A stretch of DNA of 64,000 bases from Dickeya lacustris (lineage in GTDB: Bacteria; Pseudomonadota; Gammaproteobacteria; Enterobacterales; Enterobacteriaceae). The notes under the pieces were generated by a model. That model made no database searches and was not told the origin of the DNA. It saw only the letters and a list, made by a program, of their open reading frames with translations. Numbering within the stretch: the first letter of the stretch is position 1; the number at the start of each line of letters is the position of its first letter. The position numbers and the translations under genes are program-made. Location: the NCBI RefSeq assembly GCF_029635795.1, contig NZ_CP114280.1:2604001-2668000 (forward strand), given 5' to 3'. This document shows positions 45,403 through 54,776 of this stretch, one piece after another.

Positions 45403-45654
45403 ATGAACGCTATCAAAAATTTTGTTGCAGTTATCGCCCTGGCTACCGTTTCTTTCGGCACTCTGGCCGCCACTGAAGTGCAGCACAGCGCGAAACCGGC
45501 TATCGGCAGCGTCAGTGCGACCGCGATGACCCTCGACGGGTTACAGGCGAGCTTGTCTGAAAAGGCGAGCGCAGCGGGTGCCGGTTCATTTCGTATTATT
45601 GCGGCCACGGGCAGTGACAACCAACTGCGTGGCGTTGCCGCGATTTATCAGTAA
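45403..45654 (+). CDS. YhcN/BhsA-family (DUF1471) periplasmic protein
   Basis: An 83-residue protein with a signal peptide (MNAIKNFVAVIALATVSFG, cleavage near TLAA) and the short DUF1471 domain ending GVAAIYQ. E. coli relatives YhcN, BhsA and McbA are induced by acid, oxidative or other stress and affect biofilm. The start at 45403 with AGGATATTGACC upstream is preferred over 45397. A terminator follows. Confidence 0.85.
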   Translation: MNAIKNFVAVIALATVSFGTLAATEVQHSAKPAIGSVSATAMTLDGLQASLSEKASAAGAGSFRIIAATGSDNQLRGVAAIYQ

Positions 45655-45724
45655 CCGCCCGTTCATCACAACACGCCAGCACCGGGAATAACACCACACC
45701 AGCATTAGCTTGTCCCCGCTATCA

Positions 45725-45751
45725 AAAGAGGCCCGAATGTGGCCTCTTTTT
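45725..45751 (+). terminator. Intrinsic terminator after the YhcN-like gene
   Basis: AAAGAGGCC pairs with GGCCTCTTT around a short loop and is followed by TT. Because the stem is flanked by A-rich DNA on the left, it may also work for the convergent SDR gene. Confidence 0.8.
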
Positions 45752-45791
45752 GTCATGTTCTCGTGTGATACCGCCAGTCGCGCTTGCGCCG

Positions 45792-46904
<1,113 letters not shown>

Positions 46905-48230
46905 ATGACGTTGAAATCGGCACGGTCAAATGAGGATGTGCGCAGGCTCGATACACAATACGTGTTTCACTCCTGGTCTGCGCAGGGAGGGTTAAACCCG
47001 CTGGTTATCGCGGGGGGCGAGGGCTGCCAGCTGTGGGATTATGACGGCCAGCGCTATCTGGATTTCAGCAGCCAACTGGTGAATACCAATATCGGCCACC
47101 AGCACCCGAAGGTGGTGGCGGCGATTAAAGCGCAGGCCGATGTGCTGACAACCATTGCGCCCTCGACCGCCAATGCGGTGCGCGGTGAAGCGGCCCGGCG
47201 CATTTTGTCCCATGCGCCCGCCGCCTTTAATAAGGTGTTTTTCACCAACGCCGGGGCCGATGCCAACGAAAATGCCATCCGTATGGCGCGCTTGTTTACC
47301 GGGCGCGAAAAAGTCCTGTCGGGCTATCGCTCTTATCATGGCAATACCGGCGCGGCGATAGCGGCAACCGGCGACTGGCGGCGCTTACCCAATGCGTATT
47401 CTCGCGGGCATGTGCATTTCTTCACCCCTTATCTCTATCGCAGCGAATTTCAGGCCGCCACCGAGCAGCAGGAGTGCGCCGCCGCGTTGCACCACCTGCG
47501 GCGCATTATCGAGTGCGAAGGCCCGAATACGATTGCCGCTATCTTGCTGGAAACCATTCCCGGCACCGCCGGTATTTTGGTGCCGCCGCCGGGCTATTTG
47601 CCGGGCGTGGCGGCACTGGCGCAAGAGTTCGGCATCCTGCTGATTATGGATGAGGTGATGGCCGGTTTTGGCCGCACCGGACGGTGGTTTAGCTTCGAAC
47701 ATGATGGCATCACACCGGATCTGATCACCTTCGCCAAAGGGGTGAATTCCGGTTATGTACCGGCCGGTGGCGTGATGATTTCCGAGCGTATCGCCCACTT
47801 TTTTACTGACCGGGTGTTTCCCGGCGGGCTGACTTACTCCGGCCACCCGCTGGCGATGGCGGCGATTGTCGCCACGATTGAGGCGATGGAAGAGGAAGGC
47901 GTGGTAGAAAATGCCGCCCGCATCGGTGACGGCCTGCTGGCCGACGGGCTGAAAAGCCTGGGTCAAAAGTATGACATCATCGGCGATGTGCGGGGAAAAG
48001 GGGTGTTTCATGCACTGGAACTGGTGGCTGACCGCACCAGCCGCACGCCGCTTGCCGCCGCGCACATGGCCCGGCTTAAAGCGGCGCTGCTGGCGCGCGG
48101 TATGCTGGGTTTTATCGCCGAAAACCGCCTGCATGTGGTGCCGCCCTGCACGATTTCCGCCTCGCAAGTCCATCAGGGGCTGGCGATAATCGATGATGCG
48201 CTGGCCGAGCTGACCGGCGCGCTGGCATAA
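46905..48230 (+). CDS. Class III (omega) aminotransferase, probably beta-alanine:pyruvate type
   Basis: A 441-residue PLP enzyme starting MTLKSARSNEDVRRLDTQYV at 46905 with GGGAG upstream; the frame is open to 46815 without family support. It has YLDFSSQLVNTNIGHQHP, the cofactor region FTNAGADANENAIRMAR, YRSYHGNTGAA, the aspartate in MDEVMAGFGRTG and the PLP lysine in TFAKGVNSGYVP. Aminotransferases of this group act on omega-amino acids such as beta-alanine or taurine. With preT/preA and a pyrimidine-type transporter nearby, removal of the amino group from beta-alanine, the end product of uracil degradation, is the likely job. Its substrate is inferred from context. Confidence 0.85.
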   Translation: MTLKSARSNEDVRRLDTQYVFHSWSAQGGLNPLVIAGGEGCQLWDYDGQRYLDFSSQLVNTNIGHQHPKVVAAIKAQADVLTTIAPSTANAVRGEAARRILSHAPAAFNKVFFTNAGADANENAIRMARLFTGREKVLSGYRSYHGNTGAAIAATGDWRRLPNAYSRGHVHFFTPYLYRSEFQAATEQQECAAALHHLRRIIECEGPNTIAAILLETIPGTAGILVPPPGYLPGVAALAQEFGILLIMDEVMAGFGRTGRWFSFEHDGITPDLITFAKGVNSGYVPAGGVMISERIAHFFTDRVFPGGLTYSGHPLAMAAIVATIEAMEEEGVVENAARIGDGLLADGLKSLGQKYDIIGDVRGKGVFHALELVADRTSRTPLAAAHMARLKAALLARGMLGFIAENRLHVVPPCTISASQVHQGLAIIDDALAELTGALA

Positions 48231-48264
48231 GCGGGCACAAGCTGGTATCTGGTATAGACCGATT

Positions 48265-48298
48265 GCCGGTTTCCCGTCCGTGGCGGCGAGAAACCGGC
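48265..48298 (+). other. Hairpin after the aminotransferase gene
   Basis: GCCGGTTTC (48265-48273) and GAAACCGGC (48290-48298) form a nine-base stem 34 bases after the stop. No T-run follows, so it may be an mRNA 3' stabiliser or a weak terminator. Confidence 0.5.
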
Positions 48299-48452
48299 TG
48301 GCCCATTTGTCTTTATCTGGCGGCGAACGTTTTTAATCGTGTCAGGTTTTTTCTCGATTTCACGTCTTTCTGGCCTTTTCTGCACAACGCATCCTCATTG
48401 TTACCCTGCCATTCCATTCACTGCCCTGAATAAAGGCAATATTGTCGATATT

Positions 48453-48468
48453 TGCACCAAATTGGCGA
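48453..48468 (+). promoter_or_regulatory. NtrC-like enhancer site upstream of the ABC transporter
   Basis: TGCACCAAATTGGCGA resembles the NtrC site TGCACC-N4-TGGTGC with most positions kept. It lies 80 bases upstream of the -24 box at 48533, a normal enhancer distance. Confidence 0.5.
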
Positions 48469-48532
48469 TAAAAAAGGGTTATGTTGCGGGCAACAGCCGC
48501 TATCTCACTGGGGTGGATTAAAAAATAAACAT

Positions 48533-48548
48533 TGGCACAAAAATGGCA
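48533..48548 (+). promoter_or_regulatory. Sigma54 (-24/-12) promoter of the ABC transporter operon
   Basis: TGGCACAAAAATGGCA keeps GG and GC at the exact sigma54 spacing (TGGCAC-N7-GCA) and has the full TGGCAC. The same kind of promoter precedes preT at 61239. Confidence 0.68.
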
Positions 48549-48565
48549 TGAGTCAGAGCGTAAAC

Positions 48566-48581
48566 CTAACCAGACGGTCAG
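48566..48581. promoter_or_regulatory. RutR-type operator of the ABC transporter operon
   Basis: CTAACCAGACGGTCAG resembles the RutR box TTGACCA-NN-TGGTCAA and shares TAACCA-NN-(C/T)GGTCAG with the site in front of preT. It starts 19 bases after the GC of the -12 element, so a bound repressor would block transcription just after its start. Confidence 0.6.
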
Positions 48582-48601
48582 AAAATGGCGGAGGGAGAGC
48601 G

Positions 48602-49441
48602 ATGATGAGCCAGAGCTATGCCGAGGATTCGGTCGTGACCATGTTGAAACCGGCGCAGGCGCCTGCTCGCCCGGCCATTGTGGTGCGCGATGCCAATGTG
48701 ATTTACCCGGCGGCAGACAAGCCGGTTCATGCACTGAAAGACATTAACCTGACTATCCGCGAGGGCGAGTTTGTCTCGTTTATCGGGCCGTCCGGTTGTG
48801 GCAAAACCACGTTGCTGCGCGCCATTGCCGACCTGGAGCCGATTACCAGCGGTGAGATTACGGTCAATGACATGACGCCTGGCGAGGCCCGCTGCGCCGG
48901 GGCATACGGTTACGTGTTTCAGGCACCGGTATTGTTGCCCTGGCGCACGGTGCTGGCCAATGTGATGCTGCCGCTGCACATTCAGGGCCGCGCGCCGCAA
49001 GTGTGCGAAATCATTGCCCGTGAGCAGCTGGCGCGGGTCGGGTTGCAGGGCTTTGAGAAAAAATACCCCTGGCAGCTCTCCGGCGGCATGCAACAACGGG
49101 TATCGATTGCCCGCGCGCTCGGGTTTGACCCCAAAATCCTGATGATGGATGAACCCTTTGGCGCGCTTGATGAGCTCACCCGTGACAACCTCAATCAGCA
49201 ACTGCAACAGCTGTGGGTGGCAGGCCAGCGCACCATGGTGTTTGTTACCCACTCGATTAGCGAAGCCGTCTACCTCTCGACCAAGATAGTGGTGATGTCG
49301 CCGCGACCGGGCCGTATCGTGAAGGTGATTGACTCGCCGCTGCCTGCCGAGCGCACGCTTTCGCTGCGTGACTCACCGGCGTTCCTCGAGCTGGCGCAAG
49401 AGGTGCGCGCCGCGCTGGTGGAGGGGCACCATGAGCACTGA
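48602..49441 (+). CDS. ABC transporter ATPase (SsuB/TauB/ThiZ-like)
   Basis: A 279-residue ATPase. The start at 48602 has GGAGGGAGAG directly upstream; ATG 48605 is equally possible, and the open frame to 48452 contains the promoter elements and is not coding. Walker A is GPSGCGKTTLL, the Q-loop VFQAPVLLPWR, the signature LSGGMQQRV and Walker B ILMMDEPFGALDELT. The family serves nitrate, sulfonate, taurine and pyrimidine-type importers. It overlaps the first permease by 11 bases. Confidence 0.92.
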   Translation: MMSQSYAEDSVVTMLKPAQAPARPAIVVRDANVIYPAADKPVHALKDINLTIREGEFVSFIGPSGCGKTTLLRAIADLEPITSGEITVNDMTPGEARCAGAYGYVFQAPVLLPWRTVLANVMLPLHIQGRAPQVCEIIAREQLARVGLQGFEKKYPWQLSGGMQQRVSIARALGFDPKILMMDEPFGALDELTRDNLNQQLQQLWVAGQRTMVFVTHSISEAVYLSTKIVVMSPRPGRIVKVIDSPLPAERTLSLRDSPAFLELAQEVRAALVEGHHEH

Positions 49442-50321
49442 ACGCGGGCGTTACCTTGGCGATTTCCGCCAGCAGGTGCTGCCGGTGGCGGTGGTGGCGC
49501 TTTGCCTGACGCTGGTCTGGTATCTGCTGGCTATGGCGCTTAATGCGCCGGGCGTCATCGAGCGGATGGCGGATGGCGCGCGCTGGCGCGAGGTGCTGGC
49601 CGCGACGCTGACAATGTCGCGCCCGGTGCTGCCTGCGCCGCATCAAATTGTGCTGGATATCTGGGCCAGCCTGACGCAATGGCCGCCCGGCTCGCCGCGT
49701 AATTTGCTGCTGCACACCGCCGTGACCGCCAGCGCAGCGCTAACCGGTTTTGTCATGGGCGTGGTGCTGGGCGGCTTGCTGGGGGTGGCGATTGTGCATT
49801 CCCGCACGCTGGATAAAGCCCTGCTGCCGTGGATTGTCGCGTCCCAGACGGTGCCGGTACTGGCGATCGCCCCGATTGTGCTGATTATCCTCGGCAGCCT
49901 TGGCATCACCGGGCTGTTACCCAAAGCCACCATCGCCATGTACCTGTGTTTTTTCCCGATTACGCTTGCCGTGGTGCAGGGGCTGCGCGCGCCGCAAAAA
50001 CTGGAGCTGGAACTGGTGCATACCTATGCCGCCAGCCGAATTGATACCTTCTGGCTGGTGCGCTTGCCGTCGGCGCTGCCCTATGTATTTCCGGCGTGCC
50101 GGGTGGCTATCGCCAGCGGACTGGTGGGAACCATGGTCGCCGAGCTGCCGACCGGCGCGCAGGCAGGGCTTGGCGCACGCCTGCTGACCGGCTCGTATTA
50201 CGGCAATACGCTGCAAATCTGGTCGGCACTGGTGATGGCTTCGCTGCTGGGGTTGGGCTTAACCGCGCTGGTGAGCCTGATTGAGCGATGGGTGATGGCA
50301 ACACGCAAGGGGGCGCGATGA
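49431..50321 (+). CDS. ABC transporter permease 1
   Basis: A 296-residue inner-membrane permease starting MSTERGRYLGDFRQQ at 49431. Helices are visible from about residue 15 on. The EAA loop is HTYAASRIDTFWLVRLPSALP near residues 200-220. The SsuC/TauC-type permease fold suits its ATPase and NMT1/THI5-like binding protein. Its stop overlaps the next permease start (ATGA). Confidence 0.9.
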   Translation: MSTERGRYLGDFRQQVLPVAVVALCLTLVWYLLAMALNAPGVIERMADGARWREVLAATLTMSRPVLPAPHQIVLDIWASLTQWPPGSPRNLLLHTAVTASAALTGFVMGVVLGGLLGVAIVHSRTLDKALLPWIVASQTVPVLAIAPIVLIILGSLGITGLLPKATIAMYLCFFPITLAVVQGLRAPQKLELELVHTYAASRIDTFWLVRLPSALPYVFPACRVAIASGLVGTMVAELPTGAQAGLGARLLTGSYYGNTLQIWSALVMASLLGLGLTALVSLIERWVMATRKGAR

Positions 50322-51481
50322 TAACGCACACTAAACCGGTGCCAGGGGCACGACCACCGGTGCTGGGAGCACGATCACCAGTGCTGGGAGCACGACCACC
50401 GGTGCTGGGAGCACGATCACCAGTGTTGGGAGCACTACCGCTGACCGGCGCGCTGCTCGCGCTGGTACTGGCGCTGCTGGATGGCGGCGCACCGCTGTGG
50501 CAAACCGACGGCCTGCTGCTGCTGGCGCTGGCGGCATTGCTGTCACCGGGCATACCGCTGTGGCGCGCGGGCGTACTGGCGCTGTTATTGCTCTTGGCCG
50601 CCGTTTCGTTGTTACCTGCCGCCGCTGGCGGATACCACTATGGGCTGACGGCGCTGGCACTGGCGCTGCTGGCGATGGTGAGCGTGCAGCATCTGGCGCG
50701 GGTGCGCAGCGTGCGCCTGCCTGACAGCGCCGTTGCCTTGCTGTTTGGCGGCTGGGTGCTCTATTTCTGGCAGCTATTGGTCAGCGGATTTGCGGTGCCG
50801 CAGGTGCTGCTGCCCACGCCGCTGGCTATCGCCCAGGCGTTGTATGACAGCGCCAGCCTGCTGCTCGGCGATGTGGTGCAAACGGTGCTCAAATCGGTAC
50901 TGGCCGGTTATCTGCTGGGTTGCGCGGGCGGCATCGCCGTGGCGCTGCTGATTGACCGCCAGCCGTTTTTGCAGCGCGGCCTGCTGCCGTTGGCCAACCT
51001 GACCAGCACGGTTCCGCTGGTTGGCGTCGCGCCGATTGCGGTGATGTGGTTCGGTTTCGACTGGCCTTCGAAGGCGGCGGTAATCGTGCTGGTGACGTTT
51101 TTTCCGGCGCTGGTCAGCACGCTGGCGGGCCTACAGGCCAGCGGCAAATTGGAGCGCGAGCTGATGCACTGTTATGCCGCCTCGCCGCAGCGCACGCTGT
51201 GGGTGTTGCGCTTGCCTGCCGCGCTGCCGTTTATTTTTGCCGCGCTGAAGGTGAACGCGACGCTTGCGTTAATCAGCGCCATTGTCGCGGAGTTCTTCGG
51301 CTCGCCGACTGCCGGGCTCGGCTTTCGCATCTCCACCGAGGCCGCCCGGATGCACATGCCGCTGGTGTGGGCGGCGATTGTGGTGGCCTCGCTGATTGGC
51401 TCGCTGGTGTATGCGCTGCTGGTCAGGCTGGAGCGCAAGGTCAATTTCTGGCACCCCTCGGTGCGCGGCGCTACGCCCTGA
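50318..51481 (+). CDS. ABC transporter permease 2 with an N-terminal heptapeptide repeat
   Basis: A 387-residue permease starting MITHTKPVPGARPP at 50318. Residues 8-42 consist of five heptapeptides of type VLGAR(S/P)P, encoded by a 21-base tandem repeat. About four extra hydrophobic helices follow before the standard permease domain, whose EAA loop is HCYAASPQRTLWVLRLPAALP near residue 286. It is about 100 residues longer than permease 1. The repeat adds no known domain and may vary in number between strains without breaking the frame. Confidence 0.88.
   Translation: MITHTKPVPGARPPVLGARSPVLGARPPVLGARSPVLGALPLTGALLALVLALLDGGAPLWQTDGLLLLALAALLSPGIPLWRAGVLALLLLLAAVSLLPAAAGGYHYGLTALALALLAMVSVQHLARVRSVRLPDSAVALLFGGWVLYFWQLLVSGFAVPQVLLPTPLAIAQALYDSASLLLGDVVQTVLKSVLAGYLLGCAGGIAVALLIDRQPFLQRGLLPLANLTSTVPLVGVAPIAVMWFGFDWPSKAAVIVLVTFFPALVSTLAGLQASGKLERELMHCYAASPQRTLWVLRLPAALPFIFAALKVNATLALISAIVAEFFGSPTAGLGFRISTEAARMHMPLVWAAIVVASLIGSLVYALLVRLERKVNFWHPSVRGATP
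50339..50443 (+). repeat. 21-base in-frame tandem repeat in the permease gene
   Basis: Five units start at 50339, 50360, 50381, 50402 and 50423. Units 2 and 4 are identical (GTGCTGGGAGCACGATCACC plus A), and unit 3 differs at two bases (CCACCG ending). Units 1 and 5 are degenerate edges. The alternation makes a 42-base higher-order period. All are in frame and encode VLGAR(S/P)P. Confidence 0.95.
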
Positions 51482-51560
51482 GCCGTCACCACACAACACC
51501 ATAACCACAACCATAACGTGCAATCACTGTCGTGTTCACATCAACCTGAGGAGTCATCTG

Positions 51561-52571
51561 ATGATAAAACGTTCCGATCTTTTCCCCAGTGGCCTGCTGG
51601 TGGCCATTGCCTTGACGGTGACATTGCCCGCGCAGGCTGCCGAGAACGTCACGCTGCAACTGAAATGGGTGCCGCAGGCGCAGTTTGCCGGTTATTACGT
51701 GGCGCAACAGAAAGGCTTCTATCAGCAAGAGGGATTGAATGTCACCATCAAACCCGGTGGCACCGATATTTCGCCGGTGCAGGTGATTGCCGGTAAATCA
51801 GCGGATGTGATTGTCAACTGGATGCCGGATGCGCTGGCCGCGCGTGAGGCCGGGGTGCCGCTGGTGAACATCGCACAGGTGTTTGACCGCTCAGGCATGA
51901 TGCTGACCTGCCGCAAGGCAAGCGGCGTCAACGCCCCGGCTGATTTGAAAGGCAAAACGCTGGGCGTGTGGTTTGGCGGCAACGAGTATCCGTTTTTTAA
52001 CTGGATGAACAAACTCGGCTACAAGCCGGACAGCGACATCAAGGTGCTCAAGCAGGGCTTTAATGTTGATCCGCTGCTGCAAAAGCAGGCCGCCTGTATT
52101 TCCACCATGAACTACAACGAATACTGGCAGCTGATTGACGCGGGCCTGAAAAAAGAGGATTTGGTGACGTTCGCCTATGAAGACCAGGGGGTGTCTACGC
52201 TGGAAGATGGCTTGTATGTACTGGGGCCGAACCTGAAAGACCCGGCATTTGTCGCCAAAATGGCGAAATTCCTGAAGGCGTCGTTCAAGGGCTGGAATTA
52301 TGCCGTCAGCCACCCGGATGAAGCGGCGAAAATCGTGGTGGCGGAGGACGCTTCCGGGGCGGCGACCGAAGCGGTGCAGCAGCGCCAGATGGAAAATGTG
52401 GCTAAACTCATTACCCACGCCAATACGCCAGCCGTCGGCTATCTGGAACCGGCTGCCTACCGCCGCACGATTGATGTGCTGCTAAATAGCGGCGGCAGTC
52501 ATCCGGTCATCAAAAACGATCCCGGTGACGACGCCATGAGTCATGTGGTGTGGCAGGCGGCGGCAAAATAA
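51561..52571 (+). CDS. NMT1/THI5-like periplasmic binding protein
   Basis: A 336-residue binding protein starting at 51561 (MIKRSDLFPSGLLVAI) with GAGGAG upstream; earlier in-frame starts lie inside the permease. The signal peptide ends near LPAQAAE. The family start NVTLQLKWVPQAQFAGYYVA, then GLNVTIKPGGTD and GKSADVIVNWMPDALAARE is that of NMT1/THI5-like proteins, which bind pyrimidine-like or riboflavin-like compounds. With the RutR-type regulator and preTA nearby, a pyrimidine or pyrimidine breakdown product is the likely ligand. Confidence 0.88.
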   Translation: MIKRSDLFPSGLLVAIALTVTLPAQAAENVTLQLKWVPQAQFAGYYVAQQKGFYQQEGLNVTIKPGGTDISPVQVIAGKSADVIVNWMPDALAAREAGVPLVNIAQVFDRSGMMLTCRKASGVNAPADLKGKTLGVWFGGNEYPFFNWMNKLGYKPDSDIKVLKQGFNVDPLLQKQAACISTMNYNEYWQLIDAGLKKEDLVTFAYEDQGVSTLEDGLYVLGPNLKDPAFVAKMAKFLKASFKGWNYAVSHPDEAAKIVVAEDASGAATEAVQQRQMENVAKLITHANTPAVGYLEPAAYRRTIDVLLNSGGSHPVIKNDPGDDAMSHVVWQAAAK

Positions 52572-52572
52572 C

Positions 52573-52657
52573 GCTGACAAAATAGCGGTGACAAAATAGC
52601 GGTGACGAAATCGCAGGTGACGTAATAACCGTGATGAAATAGCCGTGACGCAATAAC
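52573..52657 (+). repeat. Six degenerate 14-base tandem repeats
   Basis: Units at 52573, 52587, 52601 (15 bases), 52616, 52630 and 52644, consensus (G/C)GTGACRAAATAGC. They begin immediately after the binding-protein stop and lie in the gap before the regulator gene. The regular TGAC half-site could bind a protein, or the array may be slippage debris. Confidence 0.8.
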
Positions 52658-52770
52658 GGCGCGCGGCCAGGCCGGTCGGTATTTGCCAGGGATGGCGTAA
52701 TTAACACCACGATCAGCACACCGCTATCAATACACAACGATCAACACACAACGGGGTACACAACAGGAGT

Positions 52771-53466
52771 ATGGCCGCGAACACCATGAGCATGCAGATG
52801 CGTAGCACGGACGATGCCAGCGGCGGGCGCTTGTTGCCAGCCGGTGCTGATGAAGGCGAGAAAGGCCGCATCCGGCAGGATAATGAGGCGGTTATTCTGC
52901 TGGCGGCGGAGCGGGTGTTTGCCCGCTTTGGCTTTCGCGGGGCGACGATGGCGCAAATTGCTGAGGCGGCCTCGCTGCCTAAAGCCAACCTGCATTACTA
53001 TTTTGGCAATAAACAGACGCTCTATCTCACGGTGCTGGACGGCATTTTGCACGACTGGCTGGCCCCGCTGGATGGCTTTCGGCCCGATGCCGACCCGAAA
53101 AGCGCCATCGACGCCTACGTGCGCCAGAAAATGCACTTCAGTTTCGAGCGCCCGCACGCCTCACGGCTGTTCGCCAATGAGATTTTGCAGGGCGCACCGA
53201 TGGTACACCACTTGCTGCAAACCGAATTGCGGCGGCTGGTGGCGGAGAAAGCCGCCGTGCTGGATGGCTGGATAGCGCAAGGCCGCTTACCCCCGCTGGA
53301 CACCACGCACTTCTTTTTCAGCGTCTGGTCGATGACGCAAACCTATGCCGATTTTGACATTCAGATAGCGGCGGTGCTCGGCGAAGATTCTCACAGCGAG
53401 CAGGCCAGAGCGCGCGCCACTCGCCATGTACTCAACAGCGTGTTTCGTCTGTGCGGATTGTCGTAG
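52771..53466 (+). CDS. RutR-like TetR-family regulator
   Basis: A 231-residue regulator. The helix-turn-helix is ATMAQIAEAASLPKANLHYYF (residues about 56-76). The C-terminal domain follows E. coli RutR closely in layout (DGILHDWLAPLDGF, SRLFANEILQGAPM, DTTHFFFSVWSMTQTYADF). RutR binds uracil and controls pyrimidine use; this protein probably controls the neighbouring transporter and preTA through the boxes at 48566, 61272 and 61292. The N-terminal 35 residues are a divergent extension; Met codons at 52786 and 52792 are possible starts. It follows the transporter operon after a 200-base gap. Confidence 0.85.
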   Translation: MAANTMSMQMRSTDDASGGRLLPAGADEGEKGRIRQDNEAVILLAAERVFARFGFRGATMAQIAEAASLPKANLHYYFGNKQTLYLTVLDGILHDWLAPLDGFRPDADPKSAIDAYVRQKMHFSFERPHASRLFANEILQGAPMVHHLLQTELRRLVAEKAAVLDGWIAQGRLPPLDTTHFFFSVWSMTQTYADFDIQIAAVLGEDSHSEQARARATRHVLNSVFRLCGLS

Positions 53467-53501
53467 CAACAGATTATCGTCGCGACTGACGGTTATAACG
53501 G

Positions 53502-54776
53502 CTAGCGGAAATCGAACTGCTCGAAATGCAACACCGACTGGCCCACCTGCTGTTGCAGGTAGCGCCGCATTCCGACAGGCCCACAGAACCAGACGCCGGC
53601 GCAGTTGTCGGTATTGAGGCGCGCGGGGTCGAGTAGCCCGTCACGGTCGCGCACGATGATGTGCAGGTCGATGGCGGCATCGCGCGCCAGTGTTGCCAGC
53701 GTCGCGGGGTGGATAAGCTCGCTTTCGCTGTTGACGCAGTAAAAGAGCGTGGTGTTGTGCTGCTGTTGCTGGCTGGCGCGCAGCTGATGCAGCCAGGATA
53801 AAAACGGCGTGATCCCAATCCCCCCGGCGACCCAGTAGGTTTCTTTATCGGAGTGCGCCGGCAAGGTGAATTCACCGTAAGGGCCTTCAATCACCACCGA
53901 GGTGCCTGCCAGATTTGGCCCGTTCACCAGCGCGGTGGTGTAATCGCCCAGCGCTTTGATGGTGAGCGTCAGCAGGTGGTTATCCGCATCGTATCGGCTA
54001 ACGGTAAACGGGTGTTTGCCCTCTTTCGCATCAGTGGTCAGGAAAACAAATTTGCCTGCCTGATAGCGATGGGCAAATGCAGCTGGCACGCGGATGGTTA
54101 ATTCCAGCGTGGAGTCATTTATTTTACTGGCTGCGGCGATTTGGGCTGAAAAATCATTTCGTCTGCCAATTCGCCCTGCCAGAGAATAAATAATAATGAA
54201 CGAAGAGAGAATACATAACACCATGCAGGCGATGCCAAATACCGTCCAGCGCATGTCGCTATTAATCATATAAAATGAATGGAGTACACCCAGCAGGGCG
54301 ATAATTGCGCCGACCTTGTGAATAATGCGGAAATTTTTATAGGAGATCCATTTCATCAGGCTAATGGCAATAAAAAATATCATGCAATAAAACGCGATTT
54401 CCCCCAGCTCATTCATCACGCCACGCCAGGGGTCAATCGGGTGTGGCGGGCGGCGGCCCGGCGTTATCCAGGCGAGTGCGGCGGCGATGCCCGGCAATTT
54501 GGCGAAAAGCCAGTGCAGCAGGGTAGCGATACCGGCACCGATGCCGAGATATTTGTGGCAGACGTACAGCTTATCCATACCGCCCAGCCACTTTTCCAGC
54601 ACGGGAGGATGGAGCGCCATGATAAGCAACCCGGTAATACAGAGTACGGCGATAAGGCCCGTCAATTGCACCAGCATATTGCGCCAGTAAATAAACGTCG
54701 GCAGGGTGGCAATATCCGGTAAACTTAACACCCAGACAGCAAGGCAAATCAGCAACGATAGGACAATAAACTTCAT
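53502..54776 (-). CDS. Ferric-reductase-like transmembrane flavoprotein
   Basis: A 424-residue protein. The N-terminal half (residues 1-200) has about six helices and paired histidines in HKYLGIGAGIATLLHWL and HKVGAIIALLGVLHSFYM, typical of haem-binding ferric reductase-like domains. The C-terminal half is a ferredoxin-NADP reductase module with FAD site HPFTVSRYD, NAD site VAGGIGITPFLS and the end WFCGPVGMR. It would move electrons from cytoplasmic NAD(P)H across the membrane. Its acceptor is unknown. It converges on the RutR-like gene and separates the pyrimidine locus from the decayed island. Confidence 0.85.
   Translation of the reverse strand: MKFIVLSLLICLAVWVLSLPDIATLPTFIYWRNMLVQLTGLIAVLCITGLLIMALHPPVLEKWLGGMDKLYVCHKYLGIGAGIATLLHWLFAKLPGIAAALAWITPGRRPPHPIDPWRGVMNELGEIAFYCMIFFIAISLMKWISYKNFRIIHKVGAIIALLGVLHSFYMINSDMRWTVFGIACMVLCILSSFIIIYSLAGRIGRRNDFSAQIAAASKINDSTLELTIRVPAAFAHRYQAGKFVFLTTDAKEGKHPFTVSRYDADNHLLTLTIKALGDYTTALVNGPNLAGTSVVIEGPYGEFTLPAHSDKETYWVAGGIGITPFLSWLHQLRASQQQQHNTTLFYCVNSESELIHPATLATLARDAAIDLHIIVRDRDGLLDPARLNTDNCAGVWFCGPVGMRRYLQQQVGQSVLHFEQFDFR

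Noticed and set aside
50339..50443. Regular 21-base repeats as a CRISPR array
   Set aside because: The units are directly adjacent without spacers, in frame, and encode a heptapeptide; no cas genes are present.
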